14,961 nt of DNA. It comes from Chloroflexota bacterium (lineage in GTDB: Bacteria > Chloroflexota > Limnocylindria > Limnocylindrales > CSP1-4). Below, in pieces: positions 5,174-12,328 of the stretch; the first letter of the stretch is position 1, and each line of letters opens with the position of its first letter. The notes beneath the pieces were generated by a model that saw only the letters and a program-made list of their open reading frames with translations, was not told where the DNA came from and searched no databases. Location: NCBI GenBank assembly GCA_021786915.1, contig JAJYMP010000206.1, positions 1 to 14,961 on the forward strand. The letters are read 5' to 3'. The position numbers were made by a program, and so were the translations under genes.

Positions 5174-6040
5174 ATGGGAACCATCTTCTCGTCGCAGCGC
5201 GCCCTCGAGGCCCTGGCCGCGCTGGAGCAGCGCGAAAGCGGGCTGCGTCTGACCGAGATCGCCGAAGCACTCTGTGCACCAGTGTCGAGCACCCAGGTCG
5301 CCCTTGGAGTGCTGATGGATGACGGCCTGGTGTCGACCGGACCCTCGCGTCGTGCGGTGTATCAGATCGCACGGGACGCGCACGAGGACGCTGCCAAGGT
5401 CCTTGATGTCGCCGCGCGGCGCGCCGGCGGAGAGAGGTTGCTGGTCGCCGCGCTGCGCGCCAACGGCGCGGTCGAGTTCGCTGCGCGGGACGAGGCGGGG
5501 TTGCTCCTCGTGATCCGTTGGGACGCCGAGCCATCCGACGAGGTCCTTCTCAACCGAATGCTCGAGCGTGCCGATCTCCAAGTCGCGCGCCTCGGTCATG
5601 ACCAGGTCCGCGAACGGCTGCGCGACGACAGCTCGTTGCGCGAACGCGCGAGACACAGCCAGGTCATCGTCGGCTCTGTCGACCGCTCCTTCCCGGACCC
5701 GTTCCGACATGGGTCATCAGATGCACCGCCACTCGGTCGTCTCCATCCGGCGATCAGCCGCCCGTCTCGCATCGCCCTGACGCGCATCGCCCGACGCTTC
5801 GGGCTTTCCGAGATGCGGGTCTTTGGCTCAGCTGTTCATGCTGACTTCCGGCCGGACTCGGATATCGACGTGATGGTCCGACGGAAGCGAGGCGTCCGGC
5901 GAACCCTCGAAGACGAGCTGTCGCTGCGGCGCGACCTCGAGGCTCTCCTGGGTCGCGACGTGGATGTGGTCGACGCAAGCGTGGTCCGCGAGGCCATCCG
6001 TCAGAGGGCCGAATCCGAAGGGGTGGTCCTGTATGGATGA
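5174..6040 (+). CDS. mntA: MntA-type nucleotidyltransferase antitoxin with N-terminal winged helix
   Basis: A 288-residue protein with an ATG start placed at the predicted transcription start. Residues about 5-66 form a winged helix-turn-helix (RALEALAALEQRESG, LTEIAEAL, STQVALGVLMDDGLV, YQIA). Residues about 70-185 form a region I do not recognise, with a predicted helix, a GAVEFAARDEAGLLLVIRW strand pair and an acidic/basic helical part. Residues about 195-288 are a minimal nucleotidyltransferase: GS at 218-219, ten residues, then D230-x-D232 (GS-X10-DxD), with D264 in DVDVVDA as the likely third metal ligand. In the known MntA/HepT system MntA AMPylates the HEPN toxin and neutralises it. 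The usual MntA is only about 100-150 residues, so the N-terminal 190 residues are an addition, probably for binding the upstream operator. It overlaps hepT by eight bases. All catalytic residues are present. Confidence 0.85.
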   Translation: MGTIFSSQRALEALAALEQRESGLRLTEIAEALCAPVSSTQVALGVLMDDGLVSTGPSRRAVYQIARDAHEDAAKVLDVAARRAGGERLLVAALRANGAVEFAARDEAGLLLVIRWDAEPSDEVLLNRMLERADLQVARLGHDQVRERLRDDSSLRERARHSQVIVGSVDRSFPDPFRHGSSDAPPLGRLHPAISRPSRIALTRIARRFGLSEMRVFGSAVHADFRPDSDIDVMVRRKRGVRRTLEDELSLRRDLEALLGRDVDVVDASVVREAIRQRAESEGVVLYG

Positions 6041-6395
6041 CCGAGACCGACAGCACCTCGGCGATCTCGTCGGCCACGCGCAGGCCGCCATCGGTTATGC
6101 GCGGGCACACGGTCGCGGCTGGTGGAAGAGCGCCGAGACCCTCGATGCTGTGCTGATGCGGATCTCACAGGTCGGCGAGGCTGCGAGCAGGACCTCGCCC
6201 GAGGCGTTAGCGGAAGTGCCCGGCGTGACCTGGCGGGACGTCAAGGGCATCCGCGCCAAGATCATCCACGACTACCAGACCGTCGATGTGCTCGTCATTC
6301 GTGGCGTCGTGAGTCGTCAGCTTCCGCGCTTGATCACGAGCGTCAGGAAGGCACTTGTCGCAGACGAGGAACAGAGACGGCCGAGAGACACCTGA
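6033..6395 (+). CDS. hepT: HepT-like HEPN ribonuclease toxin
   Basis: A 120-residue HEPN (DUF86/HepT) protein. The start is the ATG at 6033 inside ATGGATGA, overlapping the mntA stop; a longer frame reaches back to 5964 but lies wholly within mntA. Helical throughout, with GYARAHGRGWW near residue 21, LDAVLMRISQVGEAA near 38-51 and the catalytic motif R74-AKII-H79-D-Y81. This is the Rx4HxY form of the HEPN RNase site, whose Tyr is the residue modified by MntA in the characterised system. Length and motif are complete, so it should be active. GAAGGGGTGG upstream could serve as ribosome site, or translation is coupled to mntA. Confidence 0.9.
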   Translation: MDDRDRQHLGDLVGHAQAAIGYARAHGRGWWKSAETLDAVLMRISQVGEAASRTSPEALAEVPGVTWRDVKGIRAKIIHDYQTVDVLVIRGVVSRQLPRLITSVRKALVADEEQRRPRDT

Positions 6396-6424
6396 TGCGT
6401 GTGGGCTGACTGTCCTGCACCCCG

Positions 6425-6456
6425 TGCAACTTTCCGGCGTCCGCCCGCCATATACA
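6425..6456 (+). promoter_or_regulatory. ECF-like promoter in front of the anti-sigma gene
   Basis: TGCAAC (6425-6430) resembles an ECF -35 (core AAC followed by TTT). After an 18-base spacer comes CATATA (6449-6454), overlapping TATACA. The distance to the GTG at 6461 is only a few bases, so transcription would start at the initiation codon. Placement of the -35 and the link to the sigma factor at 1279 are inferred. Confidence 0.5.
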
Positions 6457-6460
6457 GAGT

Positions 6461-7249
6461 GTGACCCGCTCCACAACCGGCCCCGAACCCGAGCTCGACT
6501 GCGCCGCGGCGCGCCCGCTCATCGAGGCGTACCTGCTCGACGAGCTGGGCGAGGCCGACGGCCGCCGCCTGGCCGGCCACCGGCGCGACTGCCCGGCCTG
6601 TTCGGCCGAGCTCGGCGGTGCGACCCGGCTGGTCGGGCTGCTGGCGGCCCTGCCCACCCCGGCCCCCGCGCCGGATCTCGACGAGCGGATCATCCTCGCC
6701 GCGATTGCGGACCGCCGCCGCCGCCACGCCCATCGCTCCTGGCTCGCCGACCTGCGCGTCCAGGTCCTGCGGGGGGCGATGCGCACGACCGGCACGCTCG
6801 TCGTGACGGTCGTCACGGTCGCCCTGCTCGGCGGGGCGTTCGTCTTCGCCGCCTCGCAGTTCGTGGCCCAGCTCCCGGCCTTTACCTCGCGTGCTACCAT
6901 CGCACCCGAAGTGACGCCGACGCTCGCGCCGACGCCTGAGCTGACTGCCGTGCCCACGGCAACCCCGCGCCCGGGGACCCCGACGCCGGCGGGTGTCGCC
7001 GCCACCCCGACAACCGAACCCACCCCGGTGCCGACGCCCGAGCCCACTCCGGCACCGACGCCGGCAGCCACGCCGGCGCCCACCCAGGTCGCGACACCCG
7101 AGCCGACGCCGGAGCCGACCGCATCGCCTGCACCGACTCCATCGCCCACACCATCCCCGACGGAGAAGCTGCGGCGGACCCCTCCGCCCTCGGCCAGTCC
7201 CGCTCCGTCCGAATCGGCCGCCCCGTCGGCCACCCCCACATCGCCGTAA
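6461..7249 (+). CDS. Membrane-anchored zinc-binding anti-sigma factor with Pro/Thr-rich tail
   Basis: A 262-residue protein. Residues about 11-64 are a zinc-finger anti-sigma domain: C14, then H40-x3-C44-x2-C47 (HRRDCPAC), the ZAS/zf-HC2 pattern that holds an ECF sigma factor at the inner face of the membrane. One hydrophobic segment (about 110-133, TLVVTVVTVALLGGAFVFAA) crosses the membrane. Residues about 146-262 are outside and consist of TP, PTPEPT and SPTPSPT repeats, a stiff wall-spanning or glycosylatable stalk without a folded sensor. The GTG start has no Shine-Dalgarno sequence and lies directly behind the promoter at 6425-6456, so leaderless. An in-frame stop at 6407-6409 limits extension. 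Its likely partner is the sigma factor at 1279, now separated by the TA stack. The next gene encodes a secreted protein that may belong to the same regulon. Confidence 0.9.
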   Translation: MTRSTTGPEPELDCAAARPLIEAYLLDELGEADGRRLAGHRRDCPACSAELGGATRLVGLLAALPTPAPAPDLDERIILAAIADRRRRHAHRSWLADLRVQVLRGAMRTTGTLVVTVVTVALLGGAFVFAASQFVAQLPAFTSRATIAPEVTPTLAPTPELTAVPTATPRPGTPTPAGVAATPTTEPTPVPTPEPTPAPTPAATPAPTQVATPEPTPEPTASPAPTPSPTPSPTEKLRRTPPPSASPAPSESAAPSATPTSP

Positions 7250-7272
7250 CTGCGGGGCGCGCTGGGCGCGTC

Positions 7273-7300
7273 CTGCCGTTCCGGGCCTTCCGGAAGGCAG
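7273..7300 (+). terminator. Hairpin after the anti-sigma gene
   Basis: CTGCC-g-TTCCGG (7273-7284) pairs with CCGGAAGGCAG (7290-7300) around a five-base loop: eleven pairs with one bulged base. It is followed by TTGGAAGAAG, not a T-run, so it may be a partial terminator or attenuator between the anti-sigma gene and the surface-protein gene. Confidence 0.5.
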
Positions 7301-7358
7301 TTGGAAGAAGAAGCGCTAGCCGGGATCCACGACAGGAGGGTGGAACGTCATCCCGGGC

Positions 7359-7374
7359 CCGACCCGCGGGTCGG
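7359..7374. promoter_or_regulatory. 16-bp perfect palindrome in the leader of the surface-protein gene
   Basis: CCGACCCGCGGGTCGG lies between two copies of GACAGGAGG (7331-7339 and 7392-7400). Only the second copy is placed to start translation. The palindrome could be a regulator site or an mRNA hairpin near the start. No function is known. Confidence 0.45.
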
Positions 7375-7408
7375 ATCGACATCAACCAACAGACAGGAGG
7401 TTCATCCC

Positions 7409-9511
7409 TTGACGATCTGGAAGAAGGCGGTAAGCAGCCTGGCCACGGCCGGCCTGCTCGCCTCGCTCCTCGCCACCGCGTTCGCGCCGAGCGCGTTCGC
7501 GGCGATCGGCATCACCACGGTGACGACGGACACGGTCTACCAGGGCCAGGCCGTCACTCTCTCCAACATCACGATCACCAGCTCTAACCCATCCACGGAC
7601 TTCCCAACCACCGCGCAGACAGTGGTCCTCGCCCCCTCCACGGGCTACACGTTTACGACTGCCGGCACGACCACCACCACTGCGGTTGGGTGCACCTTCG
7701 CAAACACCATCTCTGGCGGAAAGCTAGTCATTACGCAGACCAACGCGTGCACGTCCACCACCGCGTCATCACTTGTCGTTAGCGGAACTCAGGTCACCAC
7801 GGCGCTCGGTACGACGAGTGGCTCGATCACGATCGACGGATCGAGCACCAACGCCCTGGCTGCCGCGGCGGCCGGGACGGTCGTGCGCAACTTCAGCTCG
7901 CCGACCGTCATGGGCGTGACCCCGACCCCGGCGACGGGCGTGCCCGCTGACGGGATCAGCACGGTCGCCCTCGCCCTGACGGCGGTCGCTGCTTCCAGCT
8001 ACGGCTCGAACAACATCGTCATCACGACGTCGGCCGGGAAGTTCCAGCTCGGCACCGCCACCGGTCTCACGATCGACGCCACCGGGACGAAGGCGCAGAC
8101 GACGGTGGGCGGCGCGATCGGGGCGGGGACCCTCGTCCTCGTCGCCCCGACGACGCCGGGCACCGCGACGGTGACCGTCTACCTCCAGCCGACTGGTGGC
8201 GGGATCGCCACGACCGACTCGACCACCTCGGTCACGTTCTACGCGGCCGGCACCTCGCCGGTCTCCACCGCGACCTCGACGAACGTCCTGTCCGCGACCT
8301 CGCAGGCCGCAGCCCTCGGGACCACCGGCTCGACGCTCGTGACGACGGTCAAGGACGCGGCCGGGAACAACCTCCCGACGGCCACCCTCTCGATCACCTA
8401 CACGATCAGCCCGATCGGGACGCTCACGAGCGGCACGACCGGGCAGACGATCACCGTGTCGGGGGCGAACCCGGTGACGGTGACGATCAACTCGACCGGC
8501 GTCGCCGGTCCCTCGACGATCAAGACGACCGTCACGTACAACGGCATCTCGACGGTTCTGCCGGCGAAGACGTTCACGTTCTTCGGCCCGCTCGCGAGCA
8601 TCACGCTCTCGAACCTGAAGTACTCGCTCGGGCTCGGCACCACGGGGACCGGCGCGCTGTCCGCGGTCGCCAAGGACGCCGGCGGCAACGTCATCGCCGC
8701 GGCCCTCGCCGCTCCGGTGACCCTGCCCAGCCCGGTCACCGGGATCAGCTTCGGCGCTCAGGCAGCCGACGGCTCGTACCCGGTCAACGTCACCTGCAGC
8801 GCCACGACGGCCGGCACCGCCTCGATCGCCGTCCATAGCGGTCTCGTCACCTCGAACGCGGTGTCGATCACCTGCGCTGGCGTGGCCAGCTCGTTCACGA
8901 TCAGCTCCGCCGCCTCGACCGTCGCGGTGAACGGCACCGTTGCCGTCACCGTCGATGTCAAGGATGCGGGCGGCTTCCCGGTGGCTGACGGGACGAACGT
9001 CACCGCCGTCACGAACGGCGTCGGCGTCGTCGTCAGCACGACCGGCTCCATCAACACCGCAACCACCTCGAACGGCAAGGCCAGCTTCACGTACATCGCT
9101 CCGAGCAACGCCGGAAGCGCGGTGGTGACGGCCTTCGTCGGCGGCGTCGCCGGCTCCCAGTCGGTGACCCTCACGATCGGCACGCCGACCCCGCCGCCGG
9201 CGCCGACCGGCTCGGCCGCCTCGGCGCTCGGCGTCACGACGAGCGGCTCCTTCACGACCGCGACGAAGACGCCGGCGATCGGCACGTACGTCACCGTCAA
9301 GTTCAGCTTCGGCGCCGCCGCGGCGGGCTCGACGATCACGATCCAGACGGCGACCAAGAGCGCCAGCGGTGTCTGGTCGGCGTTCACGAACAAGACGACC
9401 CGGATCGCGAACGCGAACGGTGACGTCTACTTCTACTGGAAGTCCAGCTCGGCAGCCTGGCTCTCGATCCGGGCTGTCGGCACGAACGCCGTCCAGGTCC
9501 GCTGGATGTAA
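7409..9511 (+). CDS. Secreted multi-domain Ig-like surface protein
   Basis: A 700-residue protein starting at TTG, chosen for a perfect AGGAGG (7395-7400) eight bases upstream and for the signal peptide that follows directly (KK, hydrophobic core, cleavage after SAFA at residue 31). The mature part is Thr/Ala/Ser/Val-rich beta-sandwich. There is an N-terminal domain (about 32-165) with a cysteine pair C95/C114, then four Ig-like domains of about 95-115 residues (166-280, 290-392, 395-490 with C463/C489, 492-590) bearing the Big/invasin-like signatures ADGISTVALAL, VKDAAGNNLP, AKDAGGNVI and VKDAGGFPVADG. A Pro linker (591-600) leads to a C-terminal domain (601-700) ending NANGDVYFYWKSSSAAWLSI and VQVRWM. 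No LPxTG, SLH or membrane anchor is seen, so it is shed or held non-covalently. The function is structural or adhesive at most by analogy. Codons in about 7555-7800 are less GC-biased than the rest. Confidence 0.88.
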   Translation: MTIWKKAVSSLATAGLLASLLATAFAPSAFAAIGITTVTTDTVYQGQAVTLSNITITSSNPSTDFPTTAQTVVLAPSTGYTFTTAGTTTTTAVGCTFANTISGGKLVITQTNACTSTTASSLVVSGTQVTTALGTTSGSITIDGSSTNALAAAAAGTVVRNFSSPTVMGVTPTPATGVPADGISTVALALTAVAASSYGSNNIVITTSAGKFQLGTATGLTIDATGTKAQTTVGGAIGAGTLVLVAPTTPGTATVTVYLQPTGGGIATTDSTTSVTFYAAGTSPVSTATSTNVLSATSQAAALGTTGSTLVTTVKDAAGNNLPTATLSITYTISPIGTLTSGTTGQTITVSGANPVTVTINSTGVAGPSTIKTTVTYNGISTVLPAKTFTFFGPLASITLSNLKYSLGLGTTGTGALSAVAKDAGGNVIAAALAAPVTLPSPVTGISFGAQAADGSYPVNVTCSATTAGTASIAVHSGLVTSNAVSITCAGVASSFTISSAASTVAVNGTVAVTVDVKDAGGFPVADGTNVTAVTNGVGVVVSTTGSINTATTSNGKASFTYIAPSNAGSAVVTAFVGGVAGSQSVTLTIGTPTPPPAPTGSAASALGVTTSGSFTTATKTPAIGTYVTVKFSFGAAAAGSTITIQTATKSASGVWSAFTNKTTRIANANGDVYFYWKSSSAAWLSIRAVGTNAVQVRWM

Positions 9512-9529
9512 CGGGTTAGTCGCAGGGCA

Positions 9530-9555
9530 CGGGCGCACCCCTCCCGGGGCGCCCG
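9530..9555 (+). terminator. Hairpin 18 bp after the first surface-protein gene
   Basis: CGGGCG (9530-9535) pairs with CGCCCG (9550-9555), and the inner CCCC (9538-9541) pairs with GGGG (9546-9549). It is very GC-rich and has no T-run. Confidence 0.55.
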
Positions 9556-9561
9556 CACAAC

Positions 9562-9600
9562 CGCCGAGGGGTCGTGGCACCATGCCGCGGCCCCTCGGCG
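9562..9600 (+). terminator. Long hairpin before the second surface-protein gene
   Basis: CGCCGAGGGG (9562-9571) pairs perfectly with CCCCTCGGCG (9591-9600). Inside it CGTGGC pairs with GCCGCG, with one G-T pair, leaving a five-base loop. With about 16 pairs it is the strongest hairpin I see in the window. It ends just before the -10 of the next gene, so it separates the two transcripts. Confidence 0.65.
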
Positions 9601-9610
9601 CTTCTCGGGG

Positions 9611-9616
9611 TATCCT
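9611..9616 (+). promoter_or_regulatory. -10 element of the second surface-protein gene
   Basis: TATCCT fits the -10 pattern TAnnnT and is preceded by GGGG. The ATG is seven bases further on with no Shine-Dalgarno sequence, so the transcript is probably leaderless. No clear -35 is visible, since the hairpin occupies that position. Confidence 0.45.
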
Positions 9617-9623
9617 CGCGATC

Positions 9624-11246
9624 ATGTTCGCCAGTCGACGCGTTGGCCTGCTGCTCGCCAGCCTCGTCCTTGTCGCGCCGCCGCTGCTCGCTGCCCCGCC
9701 TCCCGCCTTCGCCGGGCCGGAGTCGGACATCCCGGGCATTCCGCTCCCGGGCCCGGTCGTCTCCGGGCGGCTCGGCGGCCCGATCTACGACGTCGTCTTC
9801 CGGGTCGATGCCCCACCCGGCCACGTCATCGTCGCCGGCCTGTCGGGCACCGCGGGGACGGACTTCGACCTCTACCTGTTCGACGCCAGCGCGACCACGG
9901 TCGTCTCGAACCGGGGGTTGGTCGCGAAGTCCACCGGACCCGTGAGCTCCGAGAACCTGTCCTACCCGACGTTCGCCGGCGGAACGTACTACATCGACCT
10001 CAACGGCGCGAGTGACGTGCTCGGGACCTACACGCTCACCGTCCAGCTCGTCGCGGATCGCACCGTGCCGATTGCCACCCTCACCCTTGGCCAGGGGAGG
10101 CGTGCGATCAATTCGACGACGGTTCCGGTCGAGCTCACCGCCTCGGCGACGCTGTCGGGGACGGCGCAGATGTCGTTCAGCGCTGACGGCGTCACCTTCG
10201 GTCCGTGGCAGACGTACACCACGGTCTCGAGCTGGACGTTCCCGCCGGGGGATGGGGTCAAGACGCTCTGGGCGAAGGTCAGGAGCGGCGTCGGGATCGA
10301 ATCGGCGCCGGTCAGTGACTCGATCGTCCTGGACACGCGGCCGCCGGCCGTCAGCGTCATCGCGCCCACCCCGGACTCGAGCGTGGCAGGGCTTCGCCCG
10401 ACATTCCTCGTCCGGTTCGACGAGCCGATCGAGCCGGACAGCTGGCGCCTCCTGGGCCTCGTCGTCCAGGGCGCGACCGGCCTGCTCGTGCCCGGCACGT
10501 ACACGTACGACGCCGCGACACGGACCGGGCGCTTCGTGCCCTCGGCCGATCTCGTGCCCGGGGCGCCGTACGCGGTGACCGTGGGGAGCGTCCGCGACCT
10601 GGCCGGGAACGCGCTCGTCCCGATCGGCTCGTGGACGATCACGCCACTCGTCCCGACGACGCTTTCCCTGGCGACCTCGCGATCGGTCGTCACGTACGGG
10701 GAGAGCGTCAGCCTCTCGGGCCAGGCAATGGCTGCCGACCAGTCCCTGGTCCAGGTTGAGATCCGCCAGGCTGGCGCGTCGTCGTTCGTCCCGGTCACCT
10801 CACTCGGCCTGGCCGGGGGCCGGTTCGAGATGACGGCGGTGCCGCCGATGAACGCCTGGTACCGGGCGACGTTCGCCGGGTCGCCGACGCAGACGCCCGC
10901 CGAGTCGGGCGCGGTCAGGGTGATCGTTCGACGGACCGTCGCCCTGGCGGGGATCTCGTCATCGGTGACGCGCACCGTGCGGGCCGGGAAGGCGATCACG
11001 CTGAGCGCGCAGGTGGGCCCGCCGGCCGCCGGCGTGTCCGTCTCGTTCCGGCTCTACCGCTACGACCCGCTGCGGCGCACCTGGCGCTATGCCGGAAGCT
11101 TCGGGCGGGCGACCGACGCGACCGGGCGGGCGACGCTGACCTGGACGCCGTCGGCCGGGCGGTTCTACTGGCGCGTGTCAGTGGTGCCCACACCTGAGTT
11201 CGCCAACAACGTGAGCCCGGCCTACTCCTGGAGCGTGATCCGCTAG
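9624..11246 (+). CDS. Secreted protein with PPC-like and Ig-like domains
   Basis: A 540-residue protein. The ATG at 9624 is chosen over an upstream open frame because a signal peptide begins there (RR, hydrophobic core, cleavage after PAFA at residue 30). Residues about 44-141 resemble the PPC (bacterial pre-peptidase C-terminal) fold: TDFDLYLFD, SSENLSYPTFAGGTYYIDL, LGTYTLTVQL. Residues about 145-238 form an Ig-like module with FSADGVTFGPW. Residues about 240-342 are a Big_5-like domain (PPAVSVIAPTPDSSVAG, VRFDEPIE, VRDLAGNAL). Residues 345-436 and 437-540 are two further Ig-like domains, the last containing SFRLYRYDPLRRTWRYAGSF and ending SPAYSWSVIR. The last two modules match the C-terminal modules of the protein starting at 12584. 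No anchor is seen. The stop codon overlaps that of the convergent hydrolase gene. Confidence 0.88.
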   Translation: MFASRRVGLLLASLVLVAPPLLAAPPPAFAGPESDIPGIPLPGPVVSGRLGGPIYDVVFRVDAPPGHVIVAGLSGTAGTDFDLYLFDASATTVVSNRGLVAKSTGPVSSENLSYPTFAGGTYYIDLNGASDVLGTYTLTVQLVADRTVPIATLTLGQGRRAINSTTVPVELTASATLSGTAQMSFSADGVTFGPWQTYTTVSSWTFPPGDGVKTLWAKVRSGVGIESAPVSDSIVLDTRPPAVSVIAPTPDSSVAGLRPTFLVRFDEPIEPDSWRLLGLVVQGATGLLVPGTYTYDAATRTGRFVPSADLVPGAPYAVTVGSVRDLAGNALVPIGSWTITPLVPTTLSLATSRSVVTYGESVSLSGQAMAADQSLVQVEIRQAGASSFVPVTSLGLAGGRFEMTAVPPMNAWYRATFAGSPTQTPAESGAVRVIVRRTVALAGISSSVTRTVRAGKAITLSAQVGPPAAGVSVSFRLYRYDPLRRTWRYAGSFGRATDATGRATLTWTPSAGRFYWRVSVVPTPEFANNVSPAYSWSVIR

Positions 11247-12328
11247 CTCCCGGTGGCCGCCAGCACGGCGGCCACCGTGGCCGGGTGGCTGAGGACGCGC
11301 GTGTGGTCGGCGTCTTCGATGGTGGTGAGCGTTACGTCGTGGCCGGCCTCGCGGAGCCTGGCCTGGAAGGCGAGAGATGCCTCCGGCCGAACCGTCATGT
11401 CCCGGGCACCCTGGACGAGCCGGATCGGCACCGCAGGCGTGCCGGGCTGGCTGAGCAGGACTGAGGGGTCTCCGGCGTTCCACTCGTCCGGACGGTCGGT
11501 CCTGGGACCGCCGAAAAACCGGTCGAGGAAGTCGGGCAGGATCGCGTCCAGCGAGTAGATCGCGTCGATCCCGACGAAGGCGTCCGGCCGGCCCGAGCCC
11601 GTCGGTGCCAGGCAGCTGGCGGCATCGAGGGCGACCTCAGTGGGGGAGAGCGTGACGACCGCGGCCGGAAAGCCGCCGAACGAGTGGGCGGCCAGGACGA
11701 CCCGCCCCGGGTCGCCGCCGTAGCGTGGGGCGGTGGCGCGGGCGAAGCGGATGGCGCAGGCGACATCCTGGAATGTCCGCGGCGAACCACCGCCGTACTC
11801 GGGGCCGGACCGGTAATCGGCGGCGAAGACGAGCGCTCCCTGGCCCGCGATCAGCTGAGCGAAGCTGCCCAGGTACGTGCGCTGGCCGAGGGGCAGGGGG
11901 CCGCCCGGGATCAGCACGACGGTCGGCCGCCTGGAGCCGCCCGAGGGTGCGTAGACGTCGAGCTGGACCTGGCAGGTCGCGACGGTCTCCCCGGGCGCAG
12001 GCGTGGCGGCGCCGGGGATCGTCGCGCCCGCGCCGATCGGGCCGCACGGGACGGGCGGTGTGAACGGGACACCCAGGGTGGTCTCAACTGGGAACGTCTG
12101 GCACGTCAGGCCGTATGTCGCGCACGGAAACGGCGTGGCGACGGGCGGCGCGGGTGCTGTCGATGGAAGGAGAGGGGGAGTCGCCGTCGGGGCGATCGCG
12201 GCGGGCGATCCTGTCCCTGGCGCCGTGGTGGGACGTGTCGGAGCGCTCGGGGCGACCTGCCCTGAGCAGGCGGCGACGAGCAGAGATGCGCCGAGCGCGA
12301 GGAGGAGTCGAGCAGGGGCAGGGGACAA
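11243..12328 (-). CDS. Lipoprotein alpha/beta hydrolase
   Basis: A 361-residue protein. The TTG start at 12328 is chosen because GGAGG (plus-strand CCTCC, 12336-12340) stands seven bases upstream and a lipoprotein signal peptide follows at once (RLLLALGASLLVAAC; lipid-carrying C21). Any longer frame would bury the signal. Residues 22-66 are a Pro/Thr/Ala linker. The hydrolase core runs about 118-361: strand VVLIPGG as oxyanion region (137-143), VFAADYRSG, nucleophile S216 in AAHSFGG, likely acid D310 in VQGARDMTV and H342 in DADHTRV. The order Ser-Asp-His and the spacing are complete, so it should be an active esterase- or dipeptidyl-peptidase-like enzyme on the outer face of the membrane. 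Its substrate cannot be told. Cysteines at 69, 76, 95, 119, 191 and 239 could form disulfides. It converges on the gene at 9624 with a four-base overlap of stop codons (CTAG). Confidence 0.9.
   Translation of the reverse strand: MSPAPARLLLALGASLLVAACSGQVAPSAPTRPTTAPGTGSPAAIAPTATPPLLPSTAPAPPVATPFPCATYGLTCQTFPVETTLGVPFTPPVPCGPIGAGATIPGAATPAPGETVATCQVQLDVYAPSGGSRRPTVVLIPGGPLPLGQRTYLGSFAQLIAGQGALVFAADYRSGPEYGGGSPRTFQDVACAIRFARATAPRYGGDPGRVVLAAHSFGGFPAAVVTLSPTEVALDAASCLAPTGSGRPDAFVGIDAIYSLDAILPDFLDRFFGGPRTDRPDEWNAGDPSVLLSQPGTPAVPIRLVQGARDMTVRPEASLAFQARLREAGHDVTLTTIEDADHTRVLSHPATVAAVLAATGS

Noticed and set aside
7769..9739. Minus-strand open frame of 656 codons opposite the first surface protein
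   Set aside because: Arg/Gly/Asp-rich translation without motifs, lying over a plus-strand gene with a signal peptide and strong ribosome site.
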